This document shows positions 49,364-60,400 of a stretch of DNA of 64,000 nucleotides, one piece after another. The notes beneath the pieces are model-generated. The model was not told the DNA's origin, did no database searches, and saw nothing but the letters and a program-made list of their open reading frames with translations. Origin of the DNA: Phytoseiulus persimilis (taxonomy: Eukaryota; Arthropoda; Arachnida; Mesostigmata; Phytoseiidae). The position numbers and the translations under genes are program-made. Within the stretch, counting starts at the first letter, position 1; each line of letters opens with the position of its first letter. The stretch is taken from NCBI GenBank assembly GCA_037576195.1, contig CM075103.1, positions 37,895,250-37,959,249 of the forward strand, in the 5' to 3' direction.

Positions 49364-52331
49364 CTGCCCACGGCTCACACGTGATTGAACTTTCTCACTT
49401 CCATCAGTCTGGCTCAGCCGGGAACACTCGCAGTCCCTTGAAGATGGAAATTATTCAGACAACATCATTGTTCTGCTTCACTCTCCGTTTGATTGAACTC
49501 TTCGGCACTCCCGTCGTTCCGAAAAGCGCTAATGAGGAAAGGAGGGAGGGAAGAATCCGTAGAAGATCTTAGATCCCAGTCAGTTTCGAGGAGAATCCGA
49601 CTTTCTTGCGTGATTCCAGCTGGATCTGAGGAAGTGGAGAGACCATGCCTTATCGCCAGTTAAATCAAATCTACCCAAGATGATAAACTCCGTGTCGAAG
49701 ATTCCGTGCACTCTAAATCGTCCAACTGATAGCTTGCAACCATTCCAAGCTGTGAAGCATCCGGGCTCAACGGGAAGAATGGGTGTCCGGCTCTGTCACA
49801 TCATGAGGAACTCAACTCAGGCATTCACGTGGTCGTTCTTCTTCTCCACTGTTTGTTTTTGGCCGTATGGCCGATCCCCTCGATTTCTGACCGCGCACCA
49901 CGTCGTCATCAGTGCTCGGTCTTCTCGGTGATGCACTGTACCCTGATTCCACTACGGTCCTAGAAGGATAGGGATAGTTCGCGCACGGGCGAAGACATTG
50001 AAATCATAGCCTCGAACAACCGGATACATACAGCGGCATGGGGAGGTTACGATCCGCTCGAACAACCGAGACGCCTCGCTCGATGGACTGTCATGGAGGT
50101 CGTGCGTCGTTACGCGTGGCTCCTCTTTTGTCGTTGAGAACGGGGATCACGGACGGTCTCCGTCTTCCCCTCCCTCTTTGCACAGTTCCGCAATCGTGCC
50201 CGTGTACGTTTCTCGAGTCAACTCCAAATCGCTGCCTCCAGCCGAACAGGAACCACGTGGCCGCTGAATTCGTCGTCTGGGATGTTTTTGAATTCCGTCT
50301 CGTGCGAGCGATGATCGTTCGAGGACGTCAGCGTGCAGACATCTCGAGAACTCATCTTCCTTCGCAATCAAACTAGTAGCGACCCCGTGAAGCCTCGGTT
50401 GCGTTCTGCTCCTCCCACGAGAACGAGATCACGGACACACTTCAAATTGAAGAGCGCAGATTCGGAACGTCGCGACTCCGAATTTCTCGGAGTCGAGTTT
50501 TCATTCGGAGATTCATCGAACGAATTTCCCACAACTTTATATTGCACTTTCCTCAAAAACATGAGACGCGGAGAGAAACAAAGAATGGAGCGTTCTTGAG
50601 AAAAACGCAGGATGATGTTGTCGGAGATTGGTTCGATGAAATTCTGACGGGAAACTCGATTGTTAGTAATTGGAGTTACGACGTTTTGAATCTGGGCGGT
50701 TCAATTAATCTTTCGGTAAGCAAGACTGCGTCGTAATTTGCTCTTCAAAACAGAGGAAGTCACGCGCTCGTAAGAGCCAATGCTACCTGACCACTCGAGA
50801 GCATTTCCACGTCAAAGCCCCTCAGTACACAAGCCTCCCGCGAATGGTGAATCTTGCACGAGGCCACCGCGGAGCAAGAGTCGGCTTCGAAGCAATCGTT
50901 GGACACTGTTCGCCTGGGCTCCGTCTTCCCGCAGCGGCGCGGGGCTCCCGGTGGAGCGGAAGGGGACGGAAGCGGGTCTCCGCCGACGCCAAGCTGTTGT
51001 TGAGCGTCCCCGCATCTGTTCGATTGGTCTGAGATTAATTTGGCCACAATCTGATCAGACAACTCGACTTCCCCACCATGAGTCGCTCGCTGTTGCGGGC
51101 GAGCCGACGTGCGTCCGGTCTCTTCATGATGTCGGCAATCAGAATCCGGGGACCGACTGCAAGATTATCCGGAAACCAATCAGTCCACCACCGATACGCA
51201 AATCTTCTTTTTCTCTCGGGAATTCCTGTATGAAGAGGAAACTCTGCCTGCAATAGACGGGGCTCCCCTCCGAATCTCGCTCAGGTCCTCAGGGACCGCG
51301 TGTTTTCGAATCGCTCTGTGACGGAACTGCAACCTCGGTCTTCGACCGTCGCGCGGATGGCTCCATGCTCGACGTGACCAGATGATTCCGACACAGCGAG
51401 GGGCGTGGGCAGCACGTGAATGTGAAACAAGGAGGCTCAATTGACGGACTCGCGATAGACATGGGGCCAAAGACGGCGTTATTCACTCTCGCTCACAGTA
51501 TGGGCGCCTTCTGGTTCGGTCCTTGAAAGCCTTTCCCCGAACCGAGCCGAGCTCCACTGATTGCTGCGTCTAATGAAGTACCGCGCGCCCAGAGGCCGCC
51601 AAAATCCTCTCAAGAAACCTTGTTACGCAATCGGAGCTTGTTACGAAGCTATACCCGTTTCTGTCTCCCCATTTGCTCCGACCTTCGCTGCTTTTTATCC
51701 CCATTCCCGGCATGACAATTTCTCAGCGTTTGCGATGTGATTAGTCATCCACCCGCTCTAAGAACTTCTAATTGGCTGCGGCGTGGTTCTTCTGATCCTA
51801 CTCGCTCACCATCTCGTCAAACGAGCCACGGGCTCCGTCCAATGCAGCCATCGAGCTATCAGAAGGGTAAATTAAAATTCCCTGGCAGACAGTAAATTAC
51901 AGAGCCGCTCTGGGTCACGCCCCGACTACCGTTCACGCTTCTACTTCGGCCTCTAGGTTTACATTTTTCTCGGTCAGAAGCTGGAACTGATCCCACATGC
52001 CCGAATACCTCCGGGTCTCAGCTCGTGTACCACGAGCCAAGGGGATCTGTCCCAGACCCTGTGGCGTGGTCGCCGGTGGCGTTCCTCAATCGGACCCGTC
52101 CTCGAACTGCCGAGTGCTGGCTTCCGTTTGACTTTGTCCTAAACGATTCCCGAGTGCATGGTTGATCGTCGTTTCGAAGTTTTCCCACGCCTGAATGAAC
52201 ATAAACTGGTTATATGGTGACGTTTCGATGTCACTCTCTCGGCATTCTCGAGTACGATAGTAGTAGAGCCGATTTCAGGGACTACAGGCGAGGTGCTTCC
52301 CTCCTGTGTATAGCATGATCTCCTACAAGGG

Positions 52332-52817
52332 ATGGGAAAACCGATTCCGTCTGCGCCGGTCTGGAACGCGGAAATCAAGCGGATGAGTGAGTTATCTTCC
52401 GCGGCAGGCAAACGATGTTCATCTCCGACCTCCCTGAAACTCCGTCTTTCCCCTCTCGATCTCACCGCTCTGATCGGATGCGCAGATACATCCGCAGATG
52501 GGAAGGCACACGTGAACGATGTCCATTCGCCGCGAGAATTGAGTTCAGCCATCGAACATGCGTCCGTCGATCTCTCCTCGTACTTCCGACCCACGCAAAG
52601 TCTCGCACAAAAGTTGCGACCGCTCCCGTATCGGCGTGTGCGACCGCAGAAGCGACAATTAAGTTTTCGCAGCCCTCATGCTCCTCGCGAACAACTCATA
52701 GATTCGGCTCGGAACACGCTCGCGGCGTTACGCGGGGTCGGAGATGATGATGTGGGCTCCGAATCGATAAACAAATATACGAAGCAGTCGGAGGGAAATT
52801 TTCCTACTTTGGTATGA
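52332..52817 (+). CDS. Unrecognised ORF, 161 codons
   Basis: True ATG at 52332, stop TGA at 52815-52817. The peptide is basic overall (LPYRRVRPQKRQLSFRSPH) with an acidic patch near the end (GVGDDDVGSESINK). No domain was recognised. A 151-codon frame lies antisense to part of it. Low confidence. Confidence 0.2.
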   Translation: MGKPIPSAPVWNAEIKRMSELSSAAGKRCSSPTSLKLRLSPLDLTALIGCADTSADGKAHVNDVHSPRELSSAIEHASVDLSSYFRPTQSLAQKLRPLPYRRVRPQKRQLSFRSPHAPREQLIDSARNTLAALRGVGDDDVGSESINKYTKQSEGNFPTLV

Positions 52818-54284
52818 TCGCACATAGTCTCATTGAAGCCCCAGTTCCGGCTTCACCATGGGCCTCGCGGTCATGAACTGTCTCCATCTGCCCCGTCTCC
52901 CAGTGGGATATGCTTGAAACCGTGCAAAACCGTCGAAGCAGAGGGCTTAGGTTTTTCTCTGACCGAAAAAATCGTGATAGCGGTGGAACATTCGGGAATC
53001 GGAGGGTACCGAGAGCTCCTGAGAACTCCCGACTACCGTTCGTTTACTCCCGTTACCCGTCACCTGAGGTTCGATCGTTGTTTGCTCACAACTGATACTT
53101 GTGAGGGTTACGGGTCGGGACCTCGGAAAACAGTCCCGGAAGCTCGGAAACCCTCTCCCTCAAATTAGGTTCGGTTCGATCTCAACGAACCTTCCACGCG
53201 AAGCATTCAAGTTTCTCAATAGGACGGCGAACATGCTAGGAGGGACACCCAAACAGGCTTGGATACCGAGTGTATCTTGGCAAAGGGGAGCATCAACTCT
53301 TGAAAACAGCGACACCCTTGCACGTGGATCAATAATCTTGTCAGCCCCGTCGCTCTCATTCACGTTTCAGAGCGTCGCGAATTCTTCGAGCTTCGTGTCG
53401 AGACGAATCACAGGTCATTCTGTAAAATTGAGTTCAGACTCGCTGTGTCTCTCTCCATGTGTTGGTTCCCTTGCCCCCGTTTCAATGAATGAAACTTATT
53501 CACAAGATTACGCATCGGGATTTGAGGTTGTCGTTGTTGTCGATATGCAGGCCTGATGCTTCCCCCCGCTGTACACCGAAAGCCAGACTCAGTATTAGCT
53601 TACGCTGAAATGTCCCCCTGTGGGATGCTTCCGGTACCCATCGCGAAAATCTCGTGATAATCTTTTCTCGTGTCATCTTCTCCGCCCCCTACACAGAAGG
53701 CTCGTTGGGTTCCCTTCCAAATCGAACCCTAGCTTTCGAGCTGCCGGGATCGCGAACCCTTGTGAGCCCGTCAATCATGAGTCGGAAACTAGTCCTGCTG
53801 TCTCTCGCTCGACGAGCTTCGGCATTCGTCGACGGAACGTCATCACGAAAGCACCCAGTTGGACGATTCGATTCGGTTTCCCGTTTCCGGTCGCTAACTG
53901 ACCGTCTAGTGAAAGTGAAACGTCAGTGATCGAATGTACACAGCTGCAAGTATGTACTCTTCGGCTTTTTAAGATATTGCCGCACTCAGGAGAGCACACA
54001 AACTTTGAAGAATGTTCGCCAAACATCTCCTTCTCGCGAAACGTCCAAAGAGCTGACAGCTCCTCCAACAATCCCTAACAGTGCCTCCGCGAGTAAGAAT
54101 GAGCCCCACTCAAAAAACTCTCCTCACAAACCAAGCTGAATCCTGTGTGGGATGGAAATCAAGGAAAAATAGGTACAGAGTCCTCGCCCTGGGCGAAACC
54201 AGATTGGCGCTGTGGACTCGGCTATTCCTCGAGGCAGTCCAATCTGTTCAAGCTACGCCGCGCATGACCCATGTGCGACATCAA

Positions 54285-54292
54285 CATCTGGC
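54285..54292. repeat. Target-site duplication, left copy (hAT)
   Basis: catctggc immediately before the 5' inverted repeat, identical to 57453-57460. Confidence 0.93.
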
Positions 54293-54307
54293 CAGTGGCG
54301 TGCCCAG
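54293..54307 (+). repeat. hAT 5' terminal inverted repeat
   Basis: CAGTGGCGTGCCCAG, the transposase recognition end; it differs at two positions from the complement of the 3' end. Confidence 0.9.
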
Positions 54308-54320
54308 GGGGGACTATAGA

Positions 54321-54335
54321 CCCCCCCCCCCCCCC
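54321..54335. repeat. poly-C run near the hAT 5' end
   Basis: Fifteen consecutive C inside the element, 28 bases from its left end. Such a run is prone to length error in assembly. Confidence 0.85.
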
Positions 54336-54880
54336 AGAAAAAATCTAGTTCATACCGCCTCTGTGCGCACCTGGATCCCGATTTGATTGATTAGTCATCG
54401 GCCCTCAAGTGAGAGATTTCAACAGCGCTCGAAAACCAGTCGAGCTTCCAAGCGGTGACGTGGTGAATGGGTCAGGCATCTATGAAACCGGGTACTGCCC
54501 AGACCGCCACGTGATCCTACCGCCCTGGGATTGCTTCATAAGTCCTTAAGGATTATGGCCACAGGCCACTCCCGGGATCATTTGGAAGCACGATGGAAGA
54601 AGATCGGAATGACACGCTGCCGCACAACGACCACGAATGGCGCGCATTTCGATTATTGTCTCGCTCTTCATCAAACCCCCCTCATAGTTCTGATCTGTCA
54701 GCTCGCGCCGAATGTAGGTTCTTCTCAGCGAACTCCAGATAAAGGCGCCAAAAATTGGCGAACTTCTTGTGGAGAGAGTTCTCGCTGCGGCATATTTCCG
54801 TTGGCGATTCAAACCTGAGCCGCTTCCTGGAATTTTCAGTCTCATATCGCTTCAACCAAGTTTGACTGATAGTATCCAAA

Positions 54881-57342
54881 ATGAGTGGACAGGCGAAACT
54901 CACCACCTTCTTTTCGAAAGCTGTGAGGAGACTTGCCACGAATGTCGCAGTCGATCCCAGTGCAGAAGATTTGTCAAGAGACTCTCTAACGCGCAATATC
55001 GATCAATTCGAAAGCCCATCGAGTGTCACGAACTCGGAAGGGAGTGAGTCGACCGAGTGTCCTTCGCCGAAGAGGACGAAACTCGTACATGATCCGATGG
55101 ACATCGGTCACTTCGCTCGCAATGATCAGTGCTCTCTCACCGATGAAAGAAGGTATGAAGTTCTAGTGAATTTTTGGAAGCCAGAGGAAAAGTACATCTT
55201 CCCGAAAGCACAGGAGTCGTGACAGAGACGTGCTTTTCAATATCAATATCGGAGCATGTGGCCTTGGTTGGCATACAGTGAAATGGATGGCGATGGCGCT
55301 TTCTGCGAACATTGCGTTCTCTTCGCGAAAACGCAATCGTCCGATCAGGGTGGTCACCGATTCTTGGGCGTCTTAGTTACCCGACCTCTGAACAAGTACA
55401 AGAAGGCGGTTGAAGCGTTCAAAGCTCACGCACTGTGTCGTTATCATCAAGCTGCGAGTGAAGCCGCGACGGCCTTCCTCGAATGGAGTAAGAACAAAAC
55501 TGCTCTAGACGTCAGGAATCGCTTGGTGAAAGCTCGCGAAGAACAGGTGCTCGAGAACCGCCGAAGACTCCTACCGATAATCAAAACGATCCTCCTCTAT
55601 GGGAAACAGAACATTCCGCTCCGTGGACACCGCGACAGTGGCAGAATAGAAAATGGGGATGAAGTCACGAACGATGGGAATTTCCGAGAGTTGCTCCGAT
55701 TCCGCGTCGACGCGGGTGACGAGCTCCTTGAGAAACATCTCATGAAGGCGAACAAAAATGCCACCTACATCAGCGGTAAGTTCCAGAACGAAGTGATCAA
55801 GACCATCGGCAGTATCATCCGAAGGAAAATCGTGGCCGAGGTGAGGACCTTCAAGTTTTTCTCCGTCCTCGCCGACGAATCGAGAGATTTCGGAGAGATA
55901 GATCAAGTGACAGTATGTCTGCGATACGTTGCCATGAGCGGTGGCCACCGAGTTGTGAAAGAGGCTTCCCTCAAGTTCACCGACGTTCCTGACAAAACAG
56001 GTGCGGGATTAGCTCGAGCCATCCTGGGCGTCCTCGAACTAGAAGGACTACATGCGAGGTACTTGAGGGGCCAGGGATACGACGGCTGCAGCGCTATGAA
56101 AGGAATTCATACAGGTGTGCAAGCTGAAATAAAATCCGTGGTGCCCCAGGCGCTGTACTTGCACTGCGTAAGCCACTGCCGGAACCTCGTGCTAGTACAT
56201 TCAAATGAGCTCGTGAGCATCCGGTTGGCGGCTGGCGTCGTCGCAAGGGTGTGTTCCTTCTTCTCAAGTTCTTCTGCGCGACTCCGGCTGCTGGAAGATC
56301 GAGTGGAAGCTCACGCGCCATCATCTGCCAAACGCAGACTGAAGACGTTATGTGCGACAAGATGGGTTGAAAGTCATCATGCCTTCATCACGTTCAAAGA
56401 ATTGCTCACTCCGATCGTAGTTTCCTTTCGAGAACTGAAAGGAGTGCGTGGCGACACCGGCGTTCTCGCTTACGGACTTCTCAGCTCCATCTGCAAGTGC
56501 GAGTTCATAAGCTCCCTCTTCATCATCGAAAGTTTCTCGGCTCTGTTTCTGCCACTGTCGGTCAATCTCCAAGCAAACAGCAAGATATTTTTGCTGCCCT
56601 TACTTTGGTGGATAACGTTCCCGTCGTTTTGAAAAAAACACGCGAAAACGCAGACACCGAGTTCAGAGCGCTCTTCGGAGAGGTTAGGGAAGTCTGCGAC
56701 GAGCTCGACGGGGAAATCAGAATGCCCCGCGTATGTGAGCAACAAGAACGGAGGCAAAACGCTTATGTTCGATATTTGGACAACTTGATCGAAGCATTCA
56801 CCTCGCTGTTTGCTGACTGCCAGCAAAATGCCCTCAAGGTTCGGTGCTTGATACCGAAATTCGTCGTCAAAAGCTCCTTCGAACATTTGGCTGATACAAT
56901 CACTTTCTACGAATTTGATCTCGGCTGTAGTGCCAGCGTCCTCAAAGGGGAATTCGAACGTTGGAAGGCGAGTTGGAAACCGGTGCCGCCGACGGAACTC
57001 CCGCGGACCGCAATCGATGCCCTGAATGAATGTCCGGCGAGTGATTATCCGAAAATCGCGACTCTTCTAGAAATATTCGCAACCTTCCCTGTCACCACCT
57101 CATCACCGGAACGGACATTCAGCACCCTGAAGTTAGCGAAAACATACTTGAGATCCACCATGCGGGAAGAACGGCTCAACGGCCTGGCCTCAATGAGCAT
57201 CCAGCGCGACATCGAAGTCACTCCGGAGGAAGTTATCGATGTCATTGCTCTGAACCCGAGGAAATCAGGGTTCGTAGGTACTGTAGAAACGCCAGTAATG
57301 ATTCGGACACTACAGCTTGATTGGAAAAGAAATAGAGTGTAA
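54881..57342 (+). pseudogene. hAT transposase (DUF4371 / hAT dimerisation), one stop and one frameshift
   Basis: The enzyme would cut and paste the element in the nucleus. ATG at 54881 opens MSGQAKLTTFFSK, the usual N-terminus of this family, then a TTF-type zinc region (NFWKPEEKYIFP; FCEHCVLFA). A TGA at 55220-55222 stops the frame; the same frame continues at once with family sequence to about 56570. The catalytic acidic residues are visible: VLADES near 55874, GYDGCS near 56081, and SPERTFSTL near 57109 in the dimerisation domain. RW is present in CATRWVE. Near 56570 a one-base change moves the reading to the next frame, which runs from NLQ/SKQQDIF to TAA at 57340-57342. The total of about 820 codons is the normal family length. 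A CGA-to-TGA transition would explain the stop. No other break was seen. Confidence 0.92.
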
Positions 57343-57437
57343 AAACACCGTTTATAGATGATTCAAAACTGCTTTGTTCTCCTGCTTCTCCAGCTGATGA
57401 AACCTCACGAAACTCTCTCTCACCCCCAAAAAAAAAT

Positions 57438-57452
57438 CTTGGCACGCCCCTG
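57438..57452 (-). repeat. hAT 3' terminal inverted repeat
   Basis: Complement reads CAGGGGCGTGCCAAG. It lies about 100 bases after the transposase stop codon. Confidence 0.9.
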
Positions 57453-57460
57453 CATCTGGC
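57453..57460. repeat. Target-site duplication, right copy (hAT)
   Basis: catctggc immediately after the 3' inverted repeat, identical to 54285-54292. Eight bases is the standard hAT duplication length. Confidence 0.93.
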
Positions 57461-60400
57461 TCATCCAATATTATTTAACATACATGATATTTGGAAGGCG
57501 GACACGTCTTTATTTGATCGCTGAGCTGAAAACCTCAGCCTCGTCGAAAAGTCTGATGATTCGGGGCGAAACACTCTTGAAAATAACCCCGAGGCAGCGA
57601 CAGATTGAGCTCGTGGAGGACACGAGATCGACGGCGTCGGAGTCACGCAAGAATGTCCCGTAATTTCAGTGAAGAAGGCTGAAAACTGCGGCTCAGATGG
57701 TAGTTCGTGGTTGCGATACCTGTGGGAGTGGCTCGAGTGTTCGCAGACTCAGGGAAAATTGCTCCAATCTATCTACTTTCATAACGGACCCCCAGTGTCA
57801 TCACCATCTCGCTCAGAGGAGAAACCAACGGAAGCTTCCGTTATACACAAGGAAAGGGGAGCTTAGAGGAACTCTGAATCTCTGTGTGTTGTGGGTGGAA
57901 CTTCACCAATCCCTCGACGCGTGTCCGCGCTCGAACCTGAAGCGAGTAGAGCATGGGACCCAACGGTCTATGAGGTTGTCTCCTCCGCGAGTTCGAAGAC
58001 GAAATCTTGAATTCCGAATGAGCGGGATCGTCTCCGCAGTTTTCTCAAGGGCTTTTCAGATGAGGGCTCTACAGATGATCGCGCGGTGCGCCAGGTGAGG
58101 GAGGTTCGGAATAAAACCCAGTCCCTCGGAACACTCCTTTCGGATTCATCGTTTGAAGTTTCGCACGCCCAGAACCAGGTGACCCTCGAGATACCAAGGT
58201 TCTTACGGTGTCTCTAAAGAATCAAGCATTCAATCTGCGAAAATCCAAGCGGGAAAGGCTTCTGAACATTTCCTGCGTTGCCAGAAGCTGACCGAATTCT
58301 CGGTCGTAATTTGAGTTCCTCCTTTCTCTATTTTTCCACTTTCCCTCTCGAGGCCTGTCTCAAAGAGATCCGCGCAGGAGCGGCTGGAATGACCGGGCTT
58401 ACGGAATCCGCTGGCAGCTGTTCAGCTGATCTCGAGAGCTGCTCCGGTGTGATTGACTGGAGCTCGTCACCTGCTCCAAGTATCGCCGAAGAGCTCGAGC
58501 TCGCGGTTTGCCCCCACCTCGTAAGAAGGAATGGATGCTACGCGAATGACTCCCGCATAGGGAAGGGCAGTTCTCAAGGTCGCTGAAAATCGGAACATAG
58601 TCCAGTTTCCCCGACACAGTCTCCCAGCCACTCAGCGGAGCACTGCAGGAGAAACAACTGTTGAGCAATTGTTGCAGCTGCAGCGGCTCCCCCGACGCGC
58701 ATGGCTTCGTTTGCGGAAGCCCACTCCTGCTTTCGTTCAGTGGATGCCAGATGCACTCGAACGGACCGAGAACGAAGGGGATGAACGCCTTGCTCTCGAG
58801 TCTCATCTGTTCGATTTGTTGCACCCGACATTGCCTGGTTTCCCGGCTTATTTTCTGGCTCACTGGATCATCGGTTCCTGGTGGGAAGAAGCATAGAGTC
58901 AACAGTCGTTCTGCGTGCTCAGATCAAGTTTTAAATATTGTGTTCCGTTCTTGTTTGCGCGACAGACAGGAATGAATGGATGCACCCTCTTACCCGTTTC
59001 GTGCTGGTCCAAGAGGGCAGGCCACCGCGAACGTTATCAGTTCTCATCTTCGGAAGCAGTGGAACGGCTGAGCAAGCTCTGTGTTTCTCGGGAGATTCCT
59101 CACTACTCCGCGTGCTCGTTCTCGTCTAGTGCGCCGGCATACGGGAAAATGGCGGACCGCAAGTGACCACATACTTCCCTCTCCCAGATGGGTCCCGGGT
59201 GATCGGAATCGACTCGGGAGATGCTCAGGGGCGGGCACTCGTCACCGCACCCCTTCCCCACTCGATTGCTCAACTTAAATCGACTCCCACAAACAACTCC
59301 TGAGTGATGGAGGGCCCCGAGCGAGAATAAACAGCGGACAGACATCGGAGTCGGGATGCCGAGCGTTTTTTCCTTTTCGTCTCGAGTCTGCCCGCCAGGC
59401 TGCGTTGAACCCTACGCCGCGCCGTGAAGAACGTTCAAGAAGCGTCTCTTCTGTGTCCTTCTAGCCAGACACCGAGCTGTCTTGGACTTGGTCCGAGGTG
59501 CCTGTTCCTCCGCCCCCACCCCCTCGATCCGGAAACCAACCTCCATTTGCCTCGATGGCTTCCAATCCCTCAAAAAACCCATCTATGCTCTCATTTTTGT
59601 CTTAGGAGAACAACCGACTTCGAGGCAGCTCTGGGCCTTCCCCAGCTTCTCGTGTTTGATAGGCCTTCAGCTATTCCGGTATCATGTCCTGTACAAGTCC
59701 ACTCGTATCTTTGCTTCTTTCCGCGGCCCTGCTCCCGAAACTCCGGGGACTCGTCGAGAGCATCGCGCGCGGAGCTTCGTTCGTGGTGGACACTCAGTAG
59801 CTTGGCAGAATTATTAGCCTGTGCTTGGGCATTTGTGAACAATTCTGGACATGATGTTTTCTTTTGGTGCGAATTCTCTTTGCCGTTGAGCTTGATATCG
59901 GCCTATCTCATAACCCGACGGCATCAGACCGGTCGATTCTTGCTTTGTCGACCTTCGATCTGCTCTACTTGGGAATCGGACACTTATCGCTCGTGGCTCC
60001 CTGAGGTTGCAAGACGGGAACCACGCTCCCGATTCTTCACAGTCCCGATCTCGTTTCGAGTCGAGAGCCTACTCCGGAGGCTTTCTGCAAGAGTTCAGGG
60101 TTGCCGTCTCACTCCATGAGGTCCAGAGGAGTTTCCGAAGTTTCTACCATTCTCTCAAAGATGAAGCAGTTTCCACCTCCATTGTAGCAGGAGCGTCCAT
60201 GCCATTACCCATAGAGCCGCCACTCGGGCTCGTTAGATAGCTCTGCGACTGTGTTTTCGAAAACTCGCCGTAGTGTCACGAGTCGGAAACTTCTTAGCAT
60301 TGACGCAGAATCGGATTCCTGAGGTCTCTTGTGGACGGTAAGGTAGTCTCCCGTTAATGTCGAGCCCAATGGAAAGTTCTTCCTCGCCGAGGTCAGGCCA

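Larger units (their letters stand above)
37443..54284. other. No recognised gene
   Basis: Apart from the low-confidence frames listed and a 14-bp tandem repeat, nothing was identified. Open frames of 100-200 codons are common and often overlap antisense, so length alone is not evidence here. Confidence 0.45.
54293..57452 (+). mobile_element. hAT-superfamily DNA transposon, full-length, transposase broken
   Basis: A 3160-bp element. The 5' terminus CAGTGGCGTGCCCAG and the 3' terminus (reverse complement CAGGGGCGTGCCAAG) match at 13 of 15 positions, and both ends are flanked by the same 8 bases, catctggc. Inside is one transposase gene in + orientation occupying most of the length. The structure (8-bp target duplication, short CAG-starting inverted repeats, DUF4371/dimerisation-domain transposase) fits the hAT branch related to ZMYM1-type proteins. 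A 15-C run lies 28 bases from the 5' end. Confidence 0.96.

Noticed and set aside
55571..55948. Minus-strand 125-codon frame
   Set aside because: Antisense shadow of the hAT transposase.
59424..60119. 231-codon plus-strand frame
   Set aside because: No ATG start, low-complexity composition, a competing frame in the same stretch, and no recognisable domain.
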